Origin: Lagopus muta
Lineage: Eukaryota; Chordata; Aves; Galliformes; Phasianidae
Direction: 5' to 3'
DNA: 64,000 nucleotides
Assembly: GCF_023343835.1 (NCBI RefSeq)
Contig: NC_064437.1
Span: forward strand, 9,203,001 to 9,267,000
The notes under the pieces are model-generated. The model ran no database searches, was not told the DNA's origin, and was given only the letters and a program-made list of their open reading frames with translations. The translations under genes and the position numbers were made by a program. Every line of letters begins with the position of its first letter. Within the stretch, counting starts at the first letter, position 1. This document shows, in pieces, positions 14,101 through 24,233 of this stretch.

Positions 14101-17100
14101 TTTGTAACCGTGTAGAAATATTTATACATGCTCCATGCAGAGAAAATAACCTCTTGTGCTCTGCTAGAGCTCAGCCACATAAAAGAGCCAGGAAGGACAC
14201 CCCAATGGATGCCTGAGAGAGGAAGGGAACCTCTGCTTGTGACCAGCACAGTGGGCAGCAGTCTCCAGGCAGATGTGGCACTGCTGCCATCCTAGTGGGA
14301 AGTGTGGATGGAGGCCTTCAGACTGACAATTCTGAGATCCCTAGTGCTTGCTGTGAGAGAGTGATGCCCCTGTGGGAGCACATCCAGCAGTGTAACCCAG
14401 TCTCCTTCTTCAGTGATGGTTAGGACACAGTGCTGGGGCTGTGGGTGTTTCCCTGTCCCCAAGGAGCTCACTGCTGTGCACATCTCTAGTCCTTAGTCTC
14501 ACTTTTCTCTGACGAATGTGTCTCCTAACACCCTGAGCAATCACATTCCCGTACCTCAAGCAATCACTTTTCCCAGTTCCTTCACCCCACCCTGTCCATC
14601 TGCTCGAAGCCGTGGTAAACTCTTCTTTCTTCAAACACTGAATTCATTGTTGCCTTTACTTTACATCCCAAGATGTAACCGTTTCTCTGGGTGGATATGA
14701 GGGAGAAGGGGTTAATACCTGATCTAGTGCAAGATGGCCCTGCCCGTGGCCAGGGATTGGACTGGATGATCTTTGAAGGTCCCTTCCAGCCCAAACCATT
14801 CTGTGTACAATACTGGTGAGAGAAGCCTCAGCTGCCCCACGCGAGCACAGGCACTGCACATGGGTGTTTGCTGGGAGTAGTGTTCAAGGGTGGGATCTCC
14901 GAGAGCGGATCTCCATCTGTTCTCTGCCTGGAGCCTGGGTTGGGCTCCCAGCTGCTCACCAGAGCTGATGTGCCTGAAGCTCTCACCAGTCCCATTCCCA
15001 GTGCCCTGGGCAGAGTTGCACATCCCTCCCTGGGATGCTTACAGGGAGCATCACTCCAGAGCCCCTCAAGCACAGCTGTGTGCTTCAGTGTGAGGCTCAT
15101 GTGACACTCGCAATCTGTGGGACGCTGCTGGCCTTTGGGGCCACAGTACAGTCACCCCAATCACCAGCGGTCATGTAAGTATGTGGCGTAGCTGGGAAGA
15201 GAGCAGGCCTTGACTGGAAAGCCCCAGTGCTCCATAAACACAAACAAATCAGCCTCCATCACCTGCTTCCCTTCTTTATCTCTCCATGTAATTTAAAACA
15301 CCCTCCAGCCTCCCAGAGTCAAGCTTCAGCTGCTTCCCATCCCCTTAAGCCCCTTTAGTTCCTCTCCCCCCACCAACCTGGCTGCCTTTCCAGGGCCAAC
15401 CATCGCTGCAGAGACAAGTTGCTCCTCTCTCCCACTCTCTGATCCTTTCTGTCCTGGGTGAATGTGGTAGGAGCCACCCACGGTGTGTTTTCGTGCATGC
15501 GTTTCTGCAGGCACCCCTCCCCCTGCCCGGTTTTTAAGTTAAACTATCTCTTGCTTTAAAGAGAGCAAATACACAGCAGTGGCTTTCATCACTGCTGTAT
15601 AATAGAGCAGTAATTCTGTGCCAGGGACTGTTTTCTATTTTATTTTAAAGGGTTTATAAAACAGTGTATGTAATTGAGTGAGTAAACTGAACGTTTTCTG
15701 GAGCCCCTGAGGGCTGGAACTTCGTGGTGGTCCTGGGCCTAGGCCCTAACCTTTTTTTTTCTTCCTTTTTTTTTTTTTTTTCCCTGCCTTTCCCCTCCCT
15801 CCCCTCCTCCTTTACAACCCAGCGTTGCCACCAGCAGCAGCAGCAGCAATCTGTCTGGGGCTAATTGAGCAAACAGCAAGGAGATGCTTTCACATGGCTT
15901 TTAAAGGAATGCTCCGGCATCCCCTTTCTGTAAGCAGCTTCGCAGGAACCTGCCAGGAAGGCTGTGCCGTGCAGGGAGGGCAGCGTTGGGCTGCAGCCCC
16001 CGTCCCGGTGGTGGGGTTTGTGCTGGGCTCTGCAGTCATTTCCGCCCCTTTGTTTATTTGCATTGCAATTTGTTTTTAGCCAAGCACCAAAGGCTCTGCT
16101 GCTCCCCAGCTCTCCTCGTGTTGTGCGTATGTTTTTAAGGGGCTCAGCATACAGTATGTGTAAACACACGTCTTCCTAAGCAGGAATGCATCTATAACGA
16201 GTGACAGGTTTTTGATTTACGCTCAGTAAAATCTCCGTGGACGCTGGGTTCAAGCACCCAGGCTGACTTGGGGCTGGGCTGCGTCAGCAAGTTGAATCAA
16301 AGTGCTAATCAGGAGGTTGAATGTGTTGATCAGCTCTGGATTTGCTTAGCACCAGATGCTCCCAATCTGAGAAGATCTAGTTGAACATGATTTAAGGTTG
16401 CAGAGTCCAACTTGAAGGCTTTCTGAAAGTCCTTTCTCTAATCCCTCTTCTTTCTCTGCGGGCTGAATGCATCTGTAACCCTGCCAGTGTCAGATAAAAG
16501 GCAGCCTGGTAAGAAATCCCTAATGGGGAGCTGGGGAAGGAGAAGGGAGCTGAACAGTGGAGCATGGGAGGTACTTCTGCCTCCTCCCCCCTGAGTTTCA
16601 GGCAGAGTTTCTGCACGAACTGAGCTTGCTGATACCAGCCAGAGCCACTGGCAACTGGCAGCCAGGGCTGATAATGAAACGCTATCCACAGCTCTGCTCC
16701 TTGGCACCCACGGTGGAGTCTGAATTCCCTTTCCTCTGTAAGCAGGGCTTTGGGAAGGGAAGAGGGAAGCAGGGTGAATCCTTATCTGCCTATCACATCC
16801 CCCTGGGGTGCGGAATCAGGCTTTGTTTCTAGCAAAACCATTCCCTTTATCACTTAGAAACTTTCTCGTGGATTTGAGGCAGGCACATTCATGTGTTTCC
16901 TTTTAGCCCGTGCAAGGAGAAATGAGTTTGGTGGTAGCAGTGACACGCTGCATGTGCCAGAATCTGGGCCATGTGGATCAGGAAAGGGCAGGATAGGAGA
17001 TCAGGGAACACGTGCTGCATCAGCTCAGTAAGCTTGCTGCTGCCTCAGTTTCCCCACCTGTAAAATCGGAATGCTCTTATTCATCCTCTTTTGAAAAGCA

Positions 17101-19217
17101 TCTTGAGTTAATCAGATGGAAAATGCAAGATACCAGAAGAAGGCTACAAGCATGTCGGTGCAAAATACAGATAGTTGGTACCACCTCTGCAACAAAGTAT
17201 GCGACGGGGCCCATCCCAGATCTGCACGTTCAGTGCAGGATGCTGTCTGAAATGAAGCAGAAAGTTCCTTATTAAAAGGTATTGCTACAGATAACTCATA
17301 TATTGAACCATGAATTGACATGGTTCTTCTTGAGCTTAGGTGAAGGCATGTTTAATCTGCAGAGGCATAACGTAATTACTCTCGCTGGATGCTAGCCAGA
17401 GTCTTATTCACATCACAGAAATCAACATGATAGGTAGTCTGCTTGGAGGAGGTTCAGGAATGGAGTCACAGAAGTTGCTACAGGGCCTGTTTGAGATATA
17501 TTGGGAAAGTTGTTGGGGGTGAGGAATGTTACAGCAAGAAGTGCTGCAGGTTGGATTTGAGGTACCTTGGCAGAGCTGTGTGGGGTCCAAGACGGGAGGA
17601 GAGAGGAGCTGAGGGCTGGACTTGGGGCTATTGGCAGAGCTGTGCTGGGGAGATTGTGTGGTGCTACCTACATCACGCCTGTGCCTGGCATGCGTTCAGA
17701 CAGTCCCTCATTTTCCCGAGCTGCATCCACCTCTGTTCATCGTGCCCAGTGCTGGAGCCCAGGCTTCAACTTCCAGCTCCAGTTTTGAGACCCAGGACGT
17801 TTCCATGAGGCTCCAGGATTAATTATCAGTTGTCACTAAATGCCCTGAGCACAGGAATAAATTACTCAATCTGATGCTGAAAGTAAGAAGCATCTTTTTG
17901 TTCTTATTTTGTTGTTATTTTCACAAAGGATCTCTGGAAGGCAGTCTTGTGGCTAACCCAACTCTGTCCTGCAAGCAGAGCAGACAGCAGGATCCGCATG
18001 GTGCTGGGGTCAGGGCCATAGCAGGAAGTTATCTCGCTGCAGTCCATATAACTCCTTGAAGTTTGCAGAGCAGTTTTTAATCAAACCACTTCTGGAGTGA
18101 CGGTTTGCATGGTGCAAAGATAATGTCTTGAGCTCTAAACCACGGGAAGCATCATGTTAGCTCGGCCACTTTGGGAACTGCCAGTAATTGCTTTATGCAG
18201 CCGAGGGCAGGGTAGCTGTTGTTTTGCAGCACTCTTGCAAAATCTGCTCCCCTGAGGGCAGGCATTTTAGGTGGGTAAATAAAACACAACTGGTTATTTC
18301 CTTCATCCTTGGCCATCTACCCCCACTGCTGTGCAAGGTGTTGGAGACAACACGGTGTGCCTGAGCACCTTGCAGGCCTCGATGATTCACCCCAGGCACC
18401 CTGGATACCAGAGCCAATTGTTATTCTGAATGTACAGAAGTGGAAAAGGGGGATGGAGAGCCTTGGGGCACGGTTCAAAGCACCTGAACTTCGCTTGAAT
18501 GGGTGTCCAACTCGCAGGGAGTGGTTCAGATTCACCAACTCTGGCCATACCCCGAGGACACCCACTTGGAGCACACAGGCATTGTGTCACGCTCTGAGGC
18601 CACATGCTTGGGTTTTTAGGCTTTTCAGTTTTGTGTTTTTATTATTTTGGCTCTAGATGGCTTATTTGCAGTCTTTCCCTGACAGGCTGCTTTTGCATTT
18701 TAAACGGAAGGCTCTTTTAGTACAGTGCATGAACAGTGCTGGGGCAGGGACTGGCACGTTAATGTGTCCGCCAAGGCTGGGAATAGGCAGAGGAGTGACC
18801 TTGTAGCTCTGTGTAGCTCCACGCTGGATGTGGATGGTTCTTTGCATGGGCCCAGAGGTACACCTGTCAGCAGCAGCTGTGACTTCCGTCGGGCCACTGT
18901 TGTTTGGTAGTGACACATACATGTGAAAACTCTCATTAGAGAAACCTCCTAATGTTTAGTCAGTTGTTTAGGCTTTTGCCATGTGTGTGGGATGCTGTCT
19001 GAGAGATGCTGGAGACCAAAAAAGGGCAGCGAATCTGCGCTCAAGTTCCCTAGGATCTGCTTTTCTCATTTATTTTAAAGATGCAGATTTAAAAAATGCA
19101 AGGTCTGAAACACTGCTGCAAAACTCAATTCCTCTTCTTTTCCTCCCTCTCTCTCTCTTTTCAGCCAAACATGTTAATGAAGTCATTGTGGGCACTGAAC
19201 AGCTGATGGAGATATAA
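8184..19217 (+). CDS. EIF2B3: EIF2B3 C-terminal exons, eIF2B gamma subunit (partial)
   Basis: This is the 3' end of the gene for eIF2B gamma, a subunit of the guanine-nucleotide exchange factor that recharges eIF2 with GTP in the cytosol. Two exons are visible. The penultimate one, 8184-8287, follows a TTATAG acceptor and ends at a GTAAGT donor; it encodes [19 protein letters not shown] and onward to DQRLETK. The last one, 19165-19217, follows TTTTCAG and encodes [17 protein letters not shown] then TAA. Apart from a few substitutions these match the human C-terminus ([33 protein letters not shown]) as I recall it. The first base of exon 8184 completes a Gly codon, fitting human EEGSNIQ. The repeated hydrophobic pattern belongs to the left-handed beta-helix acyltransferase-like domain. 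The splice phase (1) agrees between the exons. The N-terminal nucleotidyltransferase-like domain lies outside the window. Confidence 0.95.
9781..9798 (+). mobile_element. possible CR1 3' terminus
   Basis: The text ATTCTGTGATTCTATGAT matches the short tandem octamer that ends avian CR1 copies. Nothing clearly CR1-like is visible upstream, so this may be only the tail of a very decayed copy, or chance. Confidence 0.35.
10925..11060 (+). mobile_element. old CR1 LINE 3' region
   Basis: TTTAGGTTGGATAT followed by a decayed relative of the CR1 3' body is seen: a GTGGGATAATCTCCCTGGGG segment, the GGTGGGAGACCTCATCACT equivalent of 'GTGGATGCCCCATC', and AGGCTTGGCAAAGCTCTGGA. The copy is much more diverged than the one at 20.8 kb and lacks the terminal octamers, suggesting an older insertion. 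Confidence 0.55.
14726..14815 (+). mobile_element. CR1 LINE 3'-end fragment
   Basis: CCTGCCCGTGGCCAGGGATTGG leads into the diagnostic GGACTGGATGATCTTTGAAG, CCCTTCCAGCCCAAACCATTC and the TCTGTG terminus. It is a short, fairly well-preserved sense-strand CR1 end in the last EIF2B3 intron. Confidence 0.85.
15751..15781. repeat. T-rich low-complexity tract
   Basis: Two runs of T (9 and about 18 bases) are separated by CTTCC and followed by a pyrimidine-rich stretch to 15820. It is simple sequence with no coding signal. Confidence 0.8.
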
Positions 19218-19360
19218 CCCAAGTAGGTTTTAAAGATGATTTTATGGAAGCCGGCAGCAGAACCAGATGTTCAGCATCGTAAGATCATCCGCGCAGATCA
19301 GTACTGGCATGGTTTACCCTGTCACTGCTCCTTTCCTGTTCAGCTTTGTATTTATGTCTT

Positions 19361-19366
19361 AATAAA
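19361..19366 (+). terminator. EIF2B3 polyadenylation signal
   Basis: A canonical AATAAA lies 144 bases past the EIF2B3 stop codon. It is followed within about 25 bases by the GTGTGTCCG stretch, a plausible GT-rich downstream element. This gives a short 3' UTR ending near 19385. Confidence 0.8.
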
Positions 19367-20829
19367 GAAGTATTTACAGAGCCGTGTGTCCGCCAGCCCT
19401 TCCCCCCTCATTGGGATGCACGGGGTTTGTGCCGGCTGATATCGCTCCCTGCCCCGGCGAACGCACTGTACTTTTCCAGCAGAAGGGGAGCTGGGACCAC
19501 ACAGACTGTGCCTACTCGAAAGAATGACTTTGCCGACCCCGCTGCGACACAGGCCGAGCCCCGGATACCGGGAGAAACCACTCGGGATGCTGCCTGCACG
19601 TCCTCAATGCGGCAGGTGGGCAGCAAAGCACAGTGTGGGCTGCTCTGCGTAGCCCTTCGCCAGCCTTCTTCTCTCTTCTTGCAATGCTGCCCCATAGCAC
19701 AAAAGCATTGAAGCTGCAGCCCTGCTCCACTGCGATGCAGCTGAGGAGGTCGGCACCCGTTTGCTCCAGGGCTGAGTGAGGTCCGTTACTTGGAAATGCT
19801 GCCCAAAAGCAATGCGAAGGGGCTGGAGGGAAAGTAGGGCATAAGCAGTGGGACTGTGTTTTGTTTTGATGGTTCCTTTGCCGTTCCCAACCCCGGACAG
19901 GAGGTCCGTCCCCGTGTCCAGGCTGTATGTATGTGAGATGGGTCGAGAGCGCTAATGTGAAACGCACAGCCTTGTGGTCAGGGGTTGTGCCAGGATTGTA
20001 AAGCACCTGGAGGGGATTGAAACACAAGCTGTTCTTTAACATTTGTAAATTGGACACAAGTTCCTACCTAAAAGCTGTTTATTGGAATCTGGTAGGATTC
20101 AACGGGGACATTTATCTGAGCCTGGCAGTTTGGCATCCAGAGGTGCTTACAGCAACTGGCTGGAATGAGATTTCATTAACTGCAGTGATAAATTTTAAAT
20201 GTGTGCTTCATGGGCACCAGCATCCCCTGAGAAAAATTACAGTTTCTTAGCTAATTTGACAGAAGAGGGATTATAATCCAGACATTCCCAGCGTTTCATA
20301 AACAAAAACCGAACTCTGAAGGGCTGGATGGGAATAGAAAGTATTCTATTTTCTGGTTTCTAAGATCCATCTTAACTTCTGAAATGTCAGTGTCCTCTTC
20401 TTTAGCAGCTAGAGCTTTACCTCCTTGTGTCTTAATTACAAGGTAACGTCTCACTCGAATCCTTTTGTCTAGGTAATTTAAACAGAGGGTGGGGGGCTCA
20501 TTACTGTGTCGGTTAGAATTTAGCATTAATTTAGTGTTCCCTGACACTTGAAAACCTGGCCGGGATTTGAGGCATTTTCTTTTCCTTTTTGCCTTTTACG
20601 ACCTGCAGGTGTTTGGTGTGAGATAAAAGTAGATCCCAAAGTGAGATTTCGCAGCACAAATTATCAAAGTGAAGATTCACTCTTGATGTAGTCTACGTGT
20701 GTGGCAGTAATTACGAAAAATAATTCGGGATAATAGGGCCTTCAGGAATCCCAAGATGGGCACCAGGTTAACCCTTCCTCATCTCACCTGGTCTCCGGGC
20801 TGCTGCCATCGTCAGATGAGCAGAGGATG

Positions 20830-21045
20830 GGTTGGATATTTGGAACAGTTCCTTCTCAGAAAGAGCAGCGATGCAGTGGCACAGGCTGCGCAGGGAGGTG
20901 GTGGGGTCACCGTCCCTGGAGGTGTTCAAGAACCGTGGGGATGTGGCACTGAGGGACGTGGGCAGCGGGTGTGGTGGGGTGGGATTGGACTGGGTGATCT
21001 TCAAGGGCTTTTCCAACCTTAAGGATTGTGTGCTATAGGAATGCG
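20830..21045 (+). mobile_element. CR1 LINE 3' region
   Basis: The GGGTTGGATATTTGG start, the GTGGCACAGGCTGCGCAGGG segment, GGTGTTCAAGAACCGTGGGG, GATTGGACTGGGTGATCTTC and CTTTTCCAACCTTAAGGATT together follow the CR1 3' consensus in sense orientation. At about 215 bp it is the longest and best preserved sense-strand CR1 in the window. It lies 1.5 kb past the EIF2B3 end. Confidence 0.92.
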
Positions 21046-22306
21046 TGCAGACTGAGTGAGAAATGCTACAGTCTTCAGGAGAAATGGAGAGGTGACCTCA
21101 GAAATGCATTTCTGTTCCCAGGCTGTTTGGGGAGCAGCTTTGGTCCCAAGTCATGCAGGCATTCACGGAGATCTGACTTGCGCTGCTGCTCTCCAGCTTT
21201 GAGAGCAGTTTGTGCCCTTGCTTCGCTCGGTCGGGTCCCAGCAGGTGAGCCCTGCAGCCCATGCCATCACGGAGGTATGAGAACCAGGGCAGTGCTCGGT
21301 GGGCACTGATTCTGAAAAGATGGAGCTTCCCAGCTTGGTAGGCGGCGGTGCTTTGTGGACAGGCCTGAAGCCTCCTGGCAGATGTGCGGCTGGGTGGATA
21401 TGAGAAGGTTGCGCATTGAGGGCTGATGGCTGGCTCCAGTCCCTGCCCGTCCTCTGCTGCTGGGACATTTCTGCCTGGGGGAGCTGGCACGTGCTGATTT
21501 CGGCACAGCTGTGCTGAGTCTTGCTTGGGTCAGCGTGGCCGGCTTGGTGGTTTGTCCTGCCTGGTTCATCGACCTCCCTGGAAGATCTACAAGGGAAGGT
21601 GGTGGCCTCTCCTGTTTGTCCTGCTGCGGGTTGCTGCCAGCCTAGCCCCAGCCCTTGTGGATTTATCCCCTCCTTCTCGCTAACTGTGGGTGTCAAGGGC
21701 TTGGAAGTTTGGAGGGGAGTCCAGGAGGTCCAGCATGCCTGCCCCTGAGCCGCACAGCATCTGAGGTTCTCTGGGACCCGGCAGAGTGACTGCTTTAGGG
21801 CAGCATCCATTTTCACTCCGTGCCCCAGGAGCCAAGGTCCACAGACACACCGTGCCGCCCAGACGGGCCGGCAGACGAGAACTTCCTTCCAGGCCCAATA
21901 GACAGACATTTTATATACGATAAAATGCATGTATATATAAATATGGAAGGCGAGAGCTTGAGAGAGCTGGGGTCTAAATAAACTTGTATGTTTAAGGCTT
22001 TTAAAATGCTAATGTTGAATTTCAGGAGAGGGGGAAAAGCAAAGGGGTTCCTGGACCAAACACCGAGACAGCTGATGAGCTTGGATCAGTGCCTTTATAA
22101 TTCAAGGAAAATGGGATAGTTTGGGAAGGAAAAAGGGATTTTCTTGTTTTTGTTTTTAGTGGAAAATAAAAGAAGCTGCCTTCTTATTTGCCTCCCTCCC
22201 CCACCACCAGAGCAGCGAGCGACTGGTGTTGTATGCATAAGCTATTCCTTTGTGCAACATCTAAATGGTTAATTGTGTTTGAGGAAGATGTACGGGCGAA
22301 TGGAGG

Positions 22307-22315
22307 GACCACCCA
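22307..22315 (-). promoter_or_regulatory. GLI consensus match upstream of PTCH2
   Basis: GACCACCCA, the exact core GLI-binding 9-mer, lies about 6.3 kb upstream of the PTCH2 start codon in an AT-rich island (22140-22445). Patched genes are known transcriptional targets of GLI. Chance expectation for a given 9-mer in 64 kb on both strands is about 0.5, so the match alone is weak evidence. Confidence 0.4.
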
Positions 22316-24217
22316 GCAAGAGACAGACAAGAAAGAGCGATCTCTGAAATGTTTAACCAGAGAGAGAGCAAAGTTGTTTAAAAATATTTAATTTACAACA
22401 TTCCACACTGCTGATTATAAATTGGCCGTCCAAAAACACTGCTGCGTGCGAGGAGGGATCCAGGCAGCATGAAACAAATTCTTGTGATTGTTTTTCCTAT
22501 CTTCCTCCGTCATTTGGTTGGGGGGTTTAACCCTGCGGCGGGGCAGGGGGGCTGGTGGCAGAGACCACGGCCAGCACCGTCCCCAGGGCTGGCAGCTGGG
22601 AGTGGGGTGCAGCTCCTGGGGAGCTGGAGAGGATGAGGAGAAAGGAGCGAGTGGTGATGTTGGGATGGGGATGGGGTGGCTGGTGGTGGTGCGATGGGCA
22701 TGTTTGGGATGGCCAGCTGGTGGAACGCAGCCATCTGCCTTGCAAAGACCCCAGCAGCTCGTTGCATCGGTTTCGCTCCAACTCCGGGATCCCCAAAAAT
22801 GGTTCCCTGCTGTATTATCAGGCAGAGAAAGCTGGGAAGCCTGGCAATGGCTGGGGAGAGAGAATGGGCTGATGGTGGCTGGGTTGTGTTGTCCGTGGGA
22901 TGTCCTCAATGCTGCAGTGCTGCCCACAGAGCGTGGGACAGCTTGGTGGCCGTGTCGCTCAGCCATTGCCAGTGGCAATGGGACGGAGCCAGGGCCGGGG
23001 CCCTTGCAGGGTCATTGAGCAACAGCAGCGTCTCCTCCCTGCTCTGGCCCTTCTGCAGATGACGTTTGGTGCCGGGTGCCTGCAAGAAGGGATCCTGCTG
23101 CCTCTGCTCCGCAGCCAGCAGCAAGGCAGTCTCACTGCTGCTGCTGCAGGCTGCCCCAGCATAAATGAGGCAGCAGGGTTGTTAGGTGGGTTTGGCCGCT
23201 AGCCCCCGTGGCGAGCTCGGCTCTTGGTGGCTGAACCAGTGCAGGCCCTGCCAGCCCCAACCAGTGCCGGGAGCGAGAGTGCACACAAAAGTGCCTGTGT
23301 CCTCCTGCCAGCAGCTGGCCCCATTAAACCATGCCTGCTTCCCATGCAGTGGGGCGCTGGCCCTGGGACCCCAACCCATCCTTCTCTGCTCTCTCAGTAT
23401 CTTCCATCGCTGCATCAGGATGGGACCGAGCAGCCACAGCAGAGCATCCCCACAGCGGGACCCTCCTGCGGCCCAGCCCGAGCAGTGGGGCCGGTGTCAC
23501 ATCCACTTAGAGGGCTCTGAAAATCCCTCGACCTGACACCTTGTTAAATACCCACCAGGGGTCACAGTTCCTGGGTTTCTTTTTACTGCTTTTCCTTCGC
23601 CCTGCTGCGACGTTTCGGTTGGCAGGAACTCCCCTGCGCTATTAGGTATCTTTCGGGGAACAAGAAACCTAGATCACTTACAAATTAATTTGGAGTTAAA
23701 CCTACAGAAAATGAGAAACATGCTGCTTTGCAGGAGAGAGCTCTTGGCCGGTGATCAAGAAAAATACATCCAACCCGCCTGGTTCGATGCGTTCGAGGTG
23801 GCCAGGGAAGGGGCTGTGCTCTCAAGGTACCCTCAGCCGTGTTCGGGCACGCGTTAATGGGGCCGTGGCCTTTCCTCCCAGTTAAAACCATAGCAAACAA
23901 ATGGGAGAACCTGCTCCCTTCCTCCTGGGGGGCTCTGGAAGCCAGCGCTGGGGTCCAACTGGCTCATACCTGAGGACAGTGCCCAGCCATGGGGCCACTC
24001 AGCACCTCACCCCAGTGCTTCCCACACTGGGCAGCACCCTAAACGGGGGGGACCCCTCGCCCCACGGCGGCTCATCGGGGTCTACCTTGGGGACCCTATG
24101 GTGGGTTGGGGCAGAGGGAGCAGCCCCCATGCTGGCTCCCAGAGGGTGGCATTGTGTCTGCGGCACAAGCGGCTGTGCTGGGAGGGGGCCGAGGGGAGGC
24201 TGGGGCGGGCGGAAGAG

Positions 24218-24233
24218 CAGTGATAAGATAAAA
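24218..24233 (+). promoter_or_regulatory. paired GATA-type motif
   Basis: CAGTGATAAGATAAAAG contains overlapping TGATAA and AGATAA cores in an otherwise very GC-rich stretch. An AP-1 consensus (TGACTCA) follows about 140 bases later near 24369. This is a possible enhancer element by motif only. Confidence 0.3.

Larger units (their letters stand above)
8288..19164 (+). other. EIF2B3 last intron (10.9 kb, noncoding)
   Basis: This intron runs from the GTAAGT donor at 8288 to the pyrimidine-rich CTCTTTTCAG acceptor at 19155-19164. No exon of another gene was recognised. It holds sense-strand CR1 fragments at 10925-11060 and 14726-14815, a possible CR1 tail near 9781-9798, A/T-rich simple sequence (12375-12400, 15751-15781), and a few tracts that look regulatory (around 15580-15710 and 16190-16390, the latter with a TGCGTCAGCA half-Maf-type site). 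Open frames here look like chance. Confidence 0.7.

Noticed and set aside
21163-21930. 255-codon minus-strand open frame
   Set aside because: It is composed of unrelated low-information text, with other long frames on the opposite strand and no recognisable domain or gene context.
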